From contig JARFIW010001111.1 of the NCBI GenBank assembly GCA_036346225.1, forward strand, positions 62,001 through 126,000: a stretch of DNA of 64,000 nt, read 5' to 3'. The first letter of the stretch is position 1, and each line of letters opens with the position of its first letter. Positions 33,451-44,874 of the stretch are shown here, piece after piece. Origin of the DNA: Platerodrilus igneus (taxonomy: Eukaryota; Arthropoda; Insecta; Coleoptera; Lycidae). A program made the position numbers and the translations under genes. The notes under the pieces are model-generated. The model searched no databases. It was not told the DNA's origin and was given only the letters and a program-made list of their open reading frames with translations.

Positions 33451-33485
<35 letters not shown>
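33451..33485. repeat. (TA)n microsatellite
   Basis: Separates units Y and X; mirrored at 53971-53999. Confidence 0.95.
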
Positions 33486-33486
<1 letters not shown>

Positions 33487-35322
33487 CTGTAATTCTCCGC
33501 CTTTCGTTCGGGTTGTCATATTTAAATGCTGTAATTCTCACCCACGCTTGAGCAACCGGATGTAATAAACGTCCAGCTGAACGCCACCGCTCTGTGTTTT
33601 TCTCCAATCTTCTAATTTAGCTATGTCACGGTTAGCCCTTTTTAATTTACACAGAGTGCACAACGTTACGATGATCAATTTATTTTACCTCTTTAACTCT
33701 TACTGTTTGAATTGATAAATCAAAGTCAATCAACATTCGTATGATGAAAGGAAATAATATTTACACTTCACAATTTTTGTAATCCTTTAAATACACTCTT
33801 CAATCAATTAATATTATATGGATCATTATCCCAAAATTATGTCTTTTTCATTTAACTTTAAAATCACCAAAAACGACACTTTTTACAAAAAAATCTGGAA
33901 CGTTAAAGACCCTTTTATGATTATTACGTAAGTTTCAACGTATTTAATGTTCTTGTTGACTCTTTACAAACTTGTGAGAAAATTAAAATATTCAGTGCTA
34001 AAATTTAAATTTGAAAAGATTCCTTAAAACTAGTTAGCCCTGACCTGTGATATTCTGATTAGTTGTTGCGTGTTGTGGATCAACACCCCCTCATTACCTT
34101 CAATCGAAAACCAATGCTCTGCTCTGTAGTCCTTATGTTTGAACCAATAATTCAGTACGGTTACCTCTTGTTTCCAAAATTCACCTCGTGCTTTATTCTA
34201 TATTTCTCTGGATACGCTTCGGACCTCTTCACTTAAATATCACTTGGAATTCGTAGGTTTCTTAGTATTATGAATTTAGAGTTATTCCACTTATTGTCGT
34301 GAATTAGAATTTCTGAATACTAGACTTAGGATCGTGAATTAGAAGTGGACTAGAATTGGACTAGAAGTGGACTAGCATTGTATTGGAAGCAGATTAGAAG
34401 TGGACCAGAAGCCCTATATCATTATAAACATTTAATTTAAATTAATTAACCAATTTCTACTCACGTTTTCTGCAAAAACGGCAAAAGCTTTTTCATGTAT
34501 TTTTAACGCAATTCTTACACAGCACTGTTTTTCACTAAAATATAAATTTTATTTATCTGACGCGTAAATATTTGATCAAGAGTATTGTGGATTCGACGTG
34601 CTTCAAATTGAGACTGACTGTTTTTTATCACTTCTGGGCGTTATATAGCTTGTTCCCTCTACATTTGGATTGGTTTTCGAAGCAGCCTTTTAACCAACCA
34701 TATTTGTTCTGGACATTCCTAGTATATTTTCAAGCTGACTTCTGAGGAAACTATTTTGAAGTTCCGTATCATGCTATTATTTACTATTATTTTACGATTT
34801 TTGATCGCCTTGTTGTTGTTATCGTTGCTGGACTTTTAGCTTATGTCTGTTGTTTGGTATAGATAAAACTTTGGAGAATTGTACAAAATAAATGATGTAA
34901 CACGAGTGCTGATTTCGATTATGTATTTATTTAAACTCATCTTTGAAAGTGCGTTTTCTTATCAAAGCGCTTATTGTTCCTTTTTTATTACAAGCGTAAT
35001 TGCATGAAGATTTACTAGGTTTTATCTTATCTTCTGCGTATTTATTTTATAACTTAGTGAACGCTTCTTGACGTATCTTAATTACATGTATGATTTTTTC
35101 TTTGCTGAATATGCGTTCTATTATTGGAAGATATGCTTACTGGCATTGATTAAAATTAATTACGGTCCATATACAGGGTGTTAAATGCTTGCTATTTGCA
35201 TAATGTGCGAAATATTTATTTTCCTGCTAAATAAATGCAGTTTTCTGATTCCCATTGCTATTTACAGTTACTACGTGACCCTTACTACTCAATACACCCC
35301 TAAACAACCCCTTATCATAGCA
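33486..35322 (+). mobile_element. LTR-like unit, family X (left copy)
   Basis: A 1.84-kb unit beginning GCTGTAATTCTCCGCC and ending TTATCATAGCA. A primer-binding-site motif follows 46 bp later, so this looks like a 5' LTR of a Ty3/gypsy element. It is homologous to 52135-53970 (exact partner), 1695-3532 and 22205-23215. Confidence 0.6.
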
Positions 35323-35368
35323 TTATTCCCCCAAATTAAAATATAAAATTTTAGAGCAATGTCATTTT

Positions 35369-35382
35369 TGGCGCCCAACGTG
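35369..35382 (+). other. Primer-binding site (tRNA-Lys type)
   Basis: TGGCGCCCAACGTG matches the first 14 bases of the well-known lysine-tRNA primer-binding site. It lies just downstream of LTR-like unit X. Mirror copy at 52075-52088. Confidence 0.6.
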
Positions 35383-35449
35383 AAGTTAAACTCACATTGG
35401 TCTACAAATTCTTATATTTTTATTTTATTTTACAAATCTAACTCTCTCT

Positions 35450-35578
35450 TTGTTAATCCCCTATTTACATCTACCTTATCTTATACCTACGTCTTATTTT
35501 ACTACCCTATTTATACCTATTCCTATTCTTATATCCATTTCCTATTTTACTACTCTATTTATACCTATACTTAAATTT
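35450..35578. repeat. Minisatellite near the gypsy leader
   Basis: Repeated TACTACYCTATTTATACCTA blocks with TTCCTATTTTAC spacers; mirrored at about 51890-52000. ORFs rich in Tyr/Phe here are artefacts of the repeat. Confidence 0.7.
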
Positions 35579-35588
35579 ATTTTTCATT

Positions 35589-36545
35589 TTATGTTCTTGT
35601 TTGTGTCCCTTTGTGTTGGTATGAAACTTCCCCTTTATTGTTCCCGACTCCTATGTCCTTTTGCTCATATTTGATTGTTCCCTGCTTTATAAATATACCC
35701 TCACTATCTATTCTATATCCTAAAAATTTAACTCTATCTTGAAAAAGTTCGCACTTCTTTAAATTTAACCTTAAACCTGCTATATTTAATTCTAATAAAA
35801 TTCTTTCCAAATGTACAAAGTGTTGTTCAACACTATCACTAAAGATCAAAACATCATCCACGTAGTGGATACAAAATTTCTCATACGGGCCCAAAATATT
35901 CTGCATAGCTTTCTCTAGTGCAGCCGTACTCGAGGACAAACCAAACGGGACCACTTTAAATTGGAATATTCGCCCTTCTACAGAAAAACCCGTATATTTC
36001 CTTGATTCTCGCGCTAATGGAATTAACCAAAATGAATTCTTCAAGTCTATTTTGGCAAAGATTTTCTTACTACCTATTCTCGCTAATATGCTATCCATTG
36101 TTGGTGGACAATTGTATTGCGGTTTTGTTCGCTTATTAACCTTCCTTGCATCTAAGCATAATCTGATGCTATCATCACTTTTCTTCACGACGACTAATGG
36201 ATTCACAAAGTGTGTACTGGAGCTTTCGATGATACCTTCACGTAACATTTCTTCTATTTCTTCTTTTACTCTATCCCTGTATGCTGCTGGAATAAGATAT
36301 AATTTAGTGTTAAACGGTTCGGTGTTTATTACTTCTAACTTGTACTCATAACCTGTGTCAATTCTTGATTTCGACCCTATTAATTCTGAATGCTTTTCTA
36401 ATAATAAATTCACCTTGTTTCGCAAATCTTCTGGACATTAACTCTCTTCATTTGTATTCCCCTCATTATCTATGTCATCCTCAAATTGATTAATATTTAC
36501 GCAGTCACCCTCTACATCTATATTACCCTCTTCATATCATTTAAT
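35589..36545 (-). pseudogene. Ty3/gypsy reverse transcriptase fragment (left copy)
   Basis: The 278-residue frame (to 36425) has an upstream acidic extension interrupted by one stop near 36438. Motifs are FVNPLVVVKKSDDSIRLCLD, AKIDLKNSFWLIPL (motif A), FKVVPFGLSSSTAAL, HYVDDVLIF (YVDD active site) and FLGYRIDSEGIF (end of the RT). RNase H and integrase are missing. After RIDSEGIF the reading runs into unrelated leader sequence. The RT points opposite to the LTR and primer-binding site beside it, so the element is rearranged or two elements are joined. Confidence 0.85.
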
Positions 36546-36579
36546 ATACTTTCCATTGCACAGTGCTTAAGCCTATAAA

Positions 36580-37307
36580 AAGGGATCTCATGCAATTTGA
36601 CTTAGCAATAAAGGTTACAAGTACATTCTAATTGGGCTGGACTGCCTTACGAAATACGCAATTGCTAAACCGTTACAAAATAAGCCTGGTTCAGAAGTTA
36701 CAAAAGCAATGAAAATTATACTGAGACCAATGCTACGCGATAAGAATATAGCATCAAAGATTAATTTGCAAACAGATGAAGGCAAGGAATTTTACAATAA
36801 ATCGTTTAAAAAACTCATGCACAAACATAAAGTAAACCATTATTCTACGCATTCGGGGACCAAAGCCAGTATGGCGGAAAGATTAATTAGGAGTGTAAAA
36901 AACAAATTGTACCAGAGATTCTATTTACAAGGAAGTTAAAGATGGTTCGAATATTACATAAAGTTATTGAATAATATAATAACATCAAGCATCGGTCGAC
37001 TGGAATGACTCCAATGGAAGCAGGAATACATCCTGAAAGAGTTAAACTTTTTGCAAATAGCGATGCTACAAGCCAAAACAATTTGCTTAAAATAAGGAAT
37101 ATAGTCCGTATATCTAAATATAAGACTGTCTTTGATAAAGGTTATTTGCCCATCTGGTCAACGGAATTATTTAAAGTGATACAAATTCAACAGACAAAGC
37201 CTATTACTTACTTGCTTGGGGACTTAAACGATAAACCAATCTTAGGGTCTTTTTACAAAGAGGAGCTACAGATTACAAATTCTTCAGATACTTATTTAAT
37301 TCTTTAG
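36580..37307 (+). pseudogene. Polinton-type (retroviral-like) integrase fragment (left copy)
   Basis: The frame reads LGLDCLTKYAIAKPL (first Asp, after one stop), QTDEGKEFYNKSF (second Asp) and KASMAERLIRSVKNKLY (Glu), with 33 residues between the last two. The C-terminal domain has DKGYLPIWSTELFKV and PITYLLGDLNDKPI, ending GSFYKEELQITN. The tail resembles Polinton/Maverick integrases more than Ty3/gypsy ones. Stops near 36650 and 36939 and a frameshift near 37000 disable it. At 37307 it is joined directly to BEL protease-region sequence, so one element was inserted into or truncated by the other. Confidence 0.7.
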
Positions 37308-38224
37308 CTAAACCTTCAGTTGTTTTACTTTCCACCGTTCAAGTGGAAATTGCTGATTGCTCTGGTTCCTTCCAGCAATTTCGCGGTTTACTCGATAAGA
37401 GCAGCATGACTTCTTTTATTTCGCAAAGTAGTGTGAAACGTTTTAGGTTTTCGTACTACTCCACATTCTCTTACCCTTAGTGGTTTAGGTTCCATGCGCT
37501 CAGCTGCTCAGGATGGCACTGTCGCCGTTTCGCTCAAACCAATAGGTGTTTCTTCGCCGATTATTAATTTTCAAGTTGTATTACTTCCCAAAATTTGTGA
37601 AAATTTACCTACTTCTAATATTTCTTTACAACATTTCAATCATCTGGCTAACCTCAAGCTAGCTGATCTGCTCTTTTCTCAATCTGGACCCATTGTTTTC
37701 TTACTTGGCACGGATATTTTCCCTCAAGTGTTATTAGACGATCGCATCCAGGGTGATAGCGATCAACCTGTTGTTATTAATACCATTTTGGGATATGTGT
37801 TAATGGGAAACATATCTTCCTCGCCCGCTTCTGAAATAACTAGCTTGTTTTGTATGACAGATTCTACTTCCCCATTGGAAGATATTGTCGCTAAGTTCTG
37901 GGAAGTAAAAGTTGTCCCCGCCGCTCAACCTTTCACACCTGAAGAAACTCTTGTTGAAAAACATTTTGTCGATACGTTTCGCCGTAATGAACAAGGTCGC
38001 TATGTCATCTTATTGCCGTTTAGAGATCAAAACCATTTTTCCAGGTAGTCGTGATCTTGCCTTAGAACGATTTGTCGCTTTAGAAAATCGTCTACTTAAG
38101 CAACTCCGTGTTTACGAACAATACGTTTCGTTCATGCGTGAATATCTTGATTCTCAACATATGCAATCTGTTGTTATTGGGTTTCATTCGGACTTTTCTT
38201 ATTACATCCCGCATCATGGCGTTG
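37308..38224 (+). pseudogene. BEL/Pao pol, protease to RT start (left copy)
   Basis: Encodes a BEL aspartic-protease region (SVVLLSTVQVEIADC, GPIVFLLGTDIF, GDSDQPVVINTILGYVLMG) and the pre-RT segment (EETLVEKHFVDTFRR, YYIPHHGVV). The retroviral-type DSG motif is altered (LLDKSSMTSFI). Frameshifts lie near 37455 and 38028; both coincide with homopolymer differences from the right arm. At 38224 the frame leaves BEL and enters unrelated sequence (VYYFEGL then stop). Confidence 0.85.
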
Positions 38225-38409
38225 TCTATTATTTCGAGGGTCTATAAACCCATATTTGTTAAAAATAATGGACTCCTATATAATTAATGGTTCAAACGTT
38301 GTGACTGAAATTAAAATATTCAATACTCATTTACATATAAAGGCTATTAAAACTAACAAAATATATCACGCACAATGTTGCAAATTTTTCAGTTGAAACA
38401 AATTAATTG

Positions 38410-38449
<40 letters not shown>

Positions 38450-38512
38450 TTATATACAACTTATTATAATTATTAATCGGGGCATCTTTATAGTATAATT
38501 ACTAACACAATC
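38225..38512. other. Chimeric junction block, left arm
   Basis: 188 bp starting CTATTATTTCGAGGGTCTAT, then (TA)n at 38413-38444, then about 65 bp resembling 44661-44725. The same 188-bp block occurs at 42716-42905 and 44443-44622. The right arm has a different sequence at the mirrored place (48870-49244), with the BEL frame continuing. This is the main difference between the arms. Confidence 0.75.
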
Positions 38513-40339
38513 TACAAAATAACTATTATACATTGTTGAAAACAATATAAGCTTTCGACTTGAAAGTATAAAATTTTAAATTACGCGGTGACAAAAGATG
38601 CCCTTTGTTAGTGTCACCATAAGAGCTCCCTCCGTTAGATGATTGTAATATCAAGCTTGTTGTCAGACGGCAACACACGTCAAGAAATCACTTCCAACTG
38701 AGCTGTCGTTAGAGTAGGTCAATTGTCCCTTAAATCAAGGAACATGACGTGGTTGCAGTCCATGTGTTGGAAGCACCGAAAAATTAAAACATGTTTTCTT
38801 TAAATGATATCGTCTCGGCGACGCGCATTTTATGTCCACACTTGACAGGAATTAGCTCGCATTTGACGAGACGTTAAATTGTTTAAATGGCCTTAGGTTA
38901 ACATGCAATCTAAGATAATTTGTACATCTTAGCTTTTGAAATTTAAGAAATATATATAATTTATTTGGGCAAGAAATGAAAATTTATTAGTAACGATGTG
39001 AAATTTAACCTTGTACGAAAGTCAAATTGGCGTGCTTCAATTATTTAATGTGGATGCCGTGATGTTATGTTGGATTTTCAGTGTGCAGCTGATTGGGTTG
39101 TATGGAATTGGAAATTCCTAAATTATTAGTTGCTGAAACAAGAGGATTATAAATTATCAATTATAATTCCGGGTATGTTCCTTATACCTAGCAAGTATTT
39201 TTCCGTCGGATTAACATCTGGTATGTAATTTGTTTTCTTATACGTCAGCTGTAGCATTGGGTATAGCAGACAAATAACTTTTTGTTTGATCACGTGGAAA
39301 TATTCAAGTTCATTAGGTGAATGACAAACAAGTTATTTTTAAATTATGCAACAGGAACCAATAAAGTTTCACATTAAATCTTTTTATTAGTACTAACAAT
39401 ATACGGTAGATGTCATTATGAAGGTAGAAAAGGTTAAATTCTATATTTAATGAAAATTGAAGTGATTATTTGAAACATAAATTATTCTAATCTTAGAGAA
39501 TTAAATTGTTACATTTTACATTTCACTAATTGTTAAGTGGAATATCCTGTCTTAGAATGTGAGGTTCAAGTAGTACTACTCATACCAACAGAAGTTGTAA
39601 TATAAAGTTAAATATTCAAAAAATTCATACTCAATCATTTGAAGATAAATTTTGCTAGACCTTGCTAATATAAAATTATTATATTTTATTTGTGAGAAAT
39701 ACTGATATTATCAAGTACCTATGTACATATCTTTCATTAATTTTATTTAATCAAACTTATTTAAAGAAGATGTTTTGTAAATAATTTACTTGCAACTGAA
39801 GGAATAGATTTTTATTTTGGTCAAGACTATGATTATTAATTGGAACGAATGAGGGTTGATTCCAATTAATTATTAATTTTGGATATAAATGCGCAAACAG
39901 TGCTATCATTGTTTTAATCTGTTTACAGGTGTAGCAGTGCATCTATAAAGGTCAATATCGAGCCATAATGTAAGAAAACTTTGGGGATTGTGTTTCAGTA
40001 ATATGTTGTATAGCGGTAATTGAGTAAAGGTTTCCGCATTCGCCTTATACAAGAGACTTAAGTAAGGTCTTCTTCGTACACAAAAATTCGGTGGCGCCAT
40101 ATTCTTTACATTTTGGTCGCAGTCTAACCCCGACCCACAGCTCATGTTCTACCCGAGCAAATAGCTCGACTAGCCGCATAGCCTTTAGAGGTTTCCTCAT
40201 CTACGAGCTATTTTCAACCGAAACTTGCCGTGGGCTCTTTACACTTTCTGGAAATCCTTGTCAAACATCCTTATGCCTTTCAGCTGGTCACATGGGTAAA
40301 ACCTAATAAATAAACCTTTTAGTAAGTTCATAGGCTATA
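38513..40339 (-). mobile_element. 1.8-kb insertion in BEL (left copy)
   Basis: The counterpart of 47028-48953, lacking about 90 bp of its outer end. It has no real ORF; see the right-arm entry. Confidence 0.6.
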
Positions 40340-40996
40340 ACGTATGGAATCAATTGTGTTCCCATTCTTGCCATACGAACGCTTAAACAGTTGGCTGTGG
40401 ACAAAGGAATTCTTATTCGTTGGCCGCTTTCGCACTTCGCCACCATACTTATATTGATGACATCGCTACTGGTGGAGACTCTATTGACTCAACCCTCGCT
40501 CTAGGTAATCAACTAATTGCTTTTTAAAAGTTGGTGGTTTCGAACTTCATAAATGGTCAAGTAACCATTCCGAATTGTTAAAGATCTTTCCGCTACGCAG
40601 CAATTCGCGCAACCCCGCTTTTTGAGGATCCTGATACTCAACCCTTAAAAGTTTTAGGTCTTCAATGGAATCCCACTTCAGATAATTTTATTTTCTAGTT
40701 CAGCCACTAAGTATCTGCTGTATCAAACGCAACGTACTTTCTAACTTAGCTCGTATTTTCGACCCCATGGGACTTTATCCCCTTACTTTTCTCGTAAAAC
40801 ACTTAATTCAACGTTAATGGTCGTTAAAATTAGATTGGGATGCTCCCTTCCCCTGACCGCCCTCGTTTCAGGAGAGATACTTGCATGTGTTACCGCTTCT
40901 TTCGAAATTCGCTTTACCCGCTTGCTTATCCCGCCACAGTTTACTACGTGCAAAGTTCACTGTTTTGCTGACGCTTCCGATCGTGGTTACAGTGGT
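40340..40996 (+). pseudogene. BEL/Pao pol, RT to RNase H (left copy)
   Basis: Same content as 46359-47027 but with many one-base losses that break the frame. It encodes the LAAFALRHHTYIDDIATGG region and ends KVHCFADASDRGYSG exactly at the Polinton TIR. Confidence 0.8.
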
Positions 40997-41412
40997 AGTA
41001 GTAGTGTTATGGAGAAACTACGACAACCCTTTTAAAGGTCGTAAATATCTTGTAAAGGGCATGTTTATTGAAAAGAAAAGTATGTATGTGTGAAGGGTAT
41101 GTATGTGCAGGTGTGTATGTGTGTGTTTGGATTTGTTAGGTCTAAGGATAACTATGGAGAAATTGCGACAGCCCTTTTAAAAGGTGTAAATATCTTGTGA
41201 AGGGCATGTGTATTATTGAAAAGAAAAGTATGCGTGTTAAGGGTATGTATGTGCAGGCGTGCGTTGTGTTCGTGTAAGAATGTATGGGGGTAATGTTAAT
41301 GGAGAAGTTGCGACGCCCTTATGATAAAAGTGTAAATATCGATCAGGTAGTTGTTTATTTTTGAAAAGAAAGGTATGTATTATTATGTGTACGTGTATGC
41401 GTGTGGGTTTTG

Positions 41413-41469
<57 letters not shown>

Positions 41470-42465
41470 GCATTGTTTTAGTCTAAGGTAAAATATTGTA
41501 ACGGCCGCGTAAGTTGTGCGAATGTGTTTTTTTTACGAATGCGTTTTTTTTGGTATCGTAGTCGTCGTGGTCGTCTCGTGTAATTAGTTTATGAAAAAAT
41601 ATAAAGGTGTATGCGTTGTATATTGAATTGTTCAGTAATTGAATTGTTCGGTATAAATGGTTTTATGACGTGGTGTATTTTTGCCGAAAATAAAGAAGTC
41701 TGCTCTTTAATTCGTATATATTGTATGAATCAATACATAGACGATGACGAAAGTTTGTCTGGCCCGGACGTATTGGGGTAATAAAAATCGTTTATTTATA
41801 AGAGTTCAATATAAAGGTCAAGTATGTAGGCGGACGTCGTTTTGTGGTGACTTCTTTGTATGTGAGTTTGTAATAATTTAAATAACGCAGAGATTCCAGA
41901 TTGTCGGCAAAAATACGGGGTCATGATTATCTTAAAAGGTCGGACACGTGCACGACCTTCAAGTAATCTTTTAATAATTGAAAATGTAGCGCTCGATATG
42001 TCGTAGGCAATTATGAAGGAGAAGAAGAAGGCTGGGAATAACCGCAAGGTTTTTATTACAGGTGTCAATAACAAAATGGCGTGCTGCGTTTGTATCGCGT
42101 TTTTTTTTGGTATCGTAGGCGTCGTCGTCACGTGTAATTAGTTTATAAAAAAATATAAAGGTGTATATTGAATTGTTCAGTAATTGAATTGTTCAGTATA
42201 AATGGTTTATGACGTGTAATTTTGCTGAAAATAAAAAGTCTCCTCCTTAATTCGTATACACAGTATGAATCAATGCATAGACGATTACGGAATTGTATTT
42301 TTGCTGAAAAATAAAAAAGTCTTCTCGTAAATTCGTATACATTGTATGAAGCAAAGCATATATACGACGACGACGATGATGAAAGTCTGTCTGCAGGACG
42401 TATTGATATGGAATCGTTTATTTTTAGAAGTTCAATATAAAAGGCCAAGTATGTGTGTGTGTGTC
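40997..42465 (+). mobile_element. Polinton terminal inverted repeat (left-arm copy)
   Basis: Begins AGTAGTAGTGTTATGGAG directly after the BEL RNase H sequence. It holds the three ~150-bp subunits, a long (GT)n at about 41415-41469, and an internal duplication: about 41540-42100 is partly repeated at 42100-42460. ORFs across it, including Thr-His repeats, are low-complexity artefacts. Confidence 0.75.
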
Positions 42466-42678
42466 TATAATTATTTTATTATTTGAAGTCGGGGATCGCT
42501 TTTGATTTAACATTGTATGCACAAAAGATAGCTTCTTTGAACGCGTAAAGAAATACTGTACTTGATGGTTACATCATCGTGAATAAATTTTTAGTCTGCT
42601 TAAAAATATCTGTTAGTAATTATACAGATCAAAGAAGCCCCCCCGATGAATAGAGATATTGTAATAATGTGTATGGAA

Positions 42679-42715
<37 letters not shown>
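42466..42715 (+). other. Polinton interior flank and (TA)n (left-arm copy)
   Basis: About 220 bp of non-coding sequence just inside the TIR, with a CCCCCCCG run near 42637, ending in a TA tract at 42684-42715. Mirrored at 44623-44874. Confidence 0.5.
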
Positions 42716-42719
<4 letters not shown>

Positions 42720-43549
42720 CAATTAATTTGTTTCAACTGAAAAAATTTGCAACATTGTGCGTGATATATTTTTGTTAGTTTTAATAGCCTTTATATGTAA
42801 ATGAGTATTGAATATTTTAATTTCAGTCACAACGTTTGAACCATTAATTATATAGGAGTCCATTATTTTTAACAAATATGGGTTTATAGACCCTCGAAAT
42901 AATAGACAACGCCATGATGCGGGATGTAATAAGAAAAGTCCGAATGAAACCCAATAACAACAGATTGCATATGTTGAGAATCAAGATATTCACGCATGAA
43001 CGAAACGTATTGTTCGTAAACACGGAGTTGCTTAAGTAGACGATTTTCTAAAGCGACAAATCGTTCTAAGGCAAGATCACGACTACCTGGAAAAAATGGT
43101 TTTGATCTCTAAACGGCAATAAGATGACATAGCGACCTTGTTCATTACGGCGAAACGTATCGACAAAATGTTTTTCAACAAGAGTTTCTTCAGGTGTGAA
43201 AGGTTGAGCGGCGGGGACAACTTTACTTCCCAGAACTTAGCGACAATATCTTCCAATGGGAAGTAGAATCTGTCATACAAAACAAGCTAGTTATTTCAGA
43301 AGCGGGCGAGGAAGATATGTTTCCCATTAAAACATATCCGAAAATGGTATTAATTAACAACAGGTTGATCGCTATCACCCTGGATGCGATCGTCTAATAA
43401 CACTTGAGGAAAATATCCGTGCCAAGTAAGAAAACAATGGGTCCAGATTGAGAAAAGAGCAGATCAGCTAGCTTGAGGTTAGCCAGATGATTGAAATGTT
43501 GTAAAGAAATATTAGAAGTAGGTAAATTTTCACAAATTTTGGGAAGTAA
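42716..43549 (-). pseudogene. BEL/Pao pol fragment at the palindrome centre (minus copy)
   Basis: After the 188-bp block (42716-42905) the minus strand encodes the BEL segment from PHHGVV back to LLPKICENL. Frameshifts relative to the plus-strand copy are at homopolymers. It ends at the palindrome centre. Confidence 0.85.
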
Positions 43550-43786
43550 GTGGAAATTGCTGATTGCTCTGGTTCCTTCCAGCAATTTCGCGGTTTACTC
43601 GATAAGAGCAGCATGACTTCTTTTATTTCGCAAAGTAGTGTGAAACGTTTTAGGTTTTCGTACTACTCACATTCTCTTACCCTTAGTGGTTTAGGTTCCA
43701 TGCGCTCAGCTGCTCAGGATGGCACTGTCGCCGTTTCGCTCAAACCAATAGGTGTTTCTTCGCCGATTATTAATTTTCAAGTTGTA
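43550..43786 (+). other. Spacer of the giant inverted repeat
   Basis: 237 bp of BEL/Pao protease-region sequence, nearly identical to 37344-37580. At 43546-43550 a minus-strand BEL copy is joined to a plus-strand copy with AAGT microhomology. Confidence 0.9.
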
Positions 43787-44455
43787 TTACTTCCCAAAAT
43801 TTGTGAAAATTTACCTACTTCTAATATTTCTTTACAACATTTCAATCATCTGGCTAACCTCAAGCTAGCTGATCTGCTCTTTTCTCAATCTGGACCCATT
43901 GTTTTCTTACTTGGCACGGATATTTTCCCTCAAGTGTTATTAGACGATCGCATCCAGGGTGATAGCGATCAACCTGTTGTTATTAATACCATTTTCGGAT
44001 ATGTTTTAATGGGAAACATATCTTCCTCGCCCGCTTCTGAAATAACTAGCTTGTTTTGTATGACAGATTCTACTTCCCCATTGGAAGATATTGTCGCTAA
44101 GTTCTGGGAAGTAAAAGTTGTCCCCGCCGCTCAACCTTTCACACCTGAAGAAACTCTTGTTGAAAAACATTTTGTCGATACGTTTCGCCGTAATGAACAA
44201 GGTCGCTATGTCATCTTATTGCCGTTTAGAGATCAAAAACCATTTTTTCCAGGTAGTCGTGATCTTGCCTTAGAACGATTTGTCGCTTTAGAAAATCGTC
44301 TACTTAAGCAACTCCGTGTTTACGAACAATACGTTTCGTTCATGCGTGAATATCTTGATTCTCAACATATGCAATCTGTTGTTATTGGGTTTCATTCGGA
44401 CTTTTCTTATTACATCCCGCATCATGGCGTTGTCTATTATTTCGAGGGTCTATAA
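43550..44455 (+). pseudogene. BEL/Pao pol fragment at the palindrome centre (plus copy)
   Basis: A 301-residue open frame starts VEIADCSGSFQQFRGLLDKS and includes GPIVFLLGTDIF, FWEVKVVPAAQPFTPEE and the pre-RT region. It leaves BEL at about 44441 for the foreign tail VYYFEGL. It is the most complete BEL protease-region frame besides 49018-49971. There is no RT core, so it cannot act alone. Confidence 0.85.
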
Positions 44456-44619
44456 ACCCATATTTGTTAAAAATAATGGACTCCTATATAATTAATGGTT
44501 CAAACGTTGTGACTGAAATTAAAATATTCAATACTCATTTACATATAAAGGCTATTAAAACTAACAAAAATATATCACGCACAATGTTGCAAATTTTTTC
44601 AGTTGAAACAAATTAATTG

Positions 44620-44662
<43 letters not shown>

Positions 44663-44874
44663 CATACACATTATTACAATATCTCTATTCATCGGGGGGG
44701 CTTCTTTGATCTGTATAATTACTAACAGATATTTTTAAGCAGACTAAAAATTTATTCACGATGATGTAACCATCAAGTACAGTATTTCTTTACGCGTTCA
44801 AAGAAGCTATCTTTTGTGCATACAATGTTAAATCAAAAGCGATTCCCGACTTCAAATAATAAAATAATTATAGA
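44456..44874. other. Foreign block, (TA)n and Polinton interior flank (right arm)
   Basis: Contains the 188-bp block, a TA tract at 44623-44660, and then about 210 bp of non-coding sequence leading into the TIR. No gene. Confidence 0.5.

Larger units (their letters stand above)
31678..43549 (+). repeat. Giant inverted repeat, left arm (about 11.9 kb)
   Basis: The reverse complement of 43787-55759 over nearly its whole length. Paired coordinates sum to 87336-87465, drifting only by indels. Contents in order: LTR-like units Y and X, gypsy RT, Polinton integrase, BEL, a 1.9-kb insertion, BEL, Polinton TIR, BEL. Homopolymers here are often one base shorter than in the right arm and in the 25-kb copy (for example CCCTTTTAAAGG at 41027 against CCCTTTTTAAAAGG), which breaks frames. 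This suggests poorer consensus in this arm. Confidence 0.95.

Noticed and set aside
36709..37307. Integrase as part of the neighbouring gypsy element
   Set aside because: The C-terminal domain pattern (GYLPIWSTELFKV, TYLL, GSFYKEEL) fits Polinton integrases better, and the RT nearby runs in the opposite direction.
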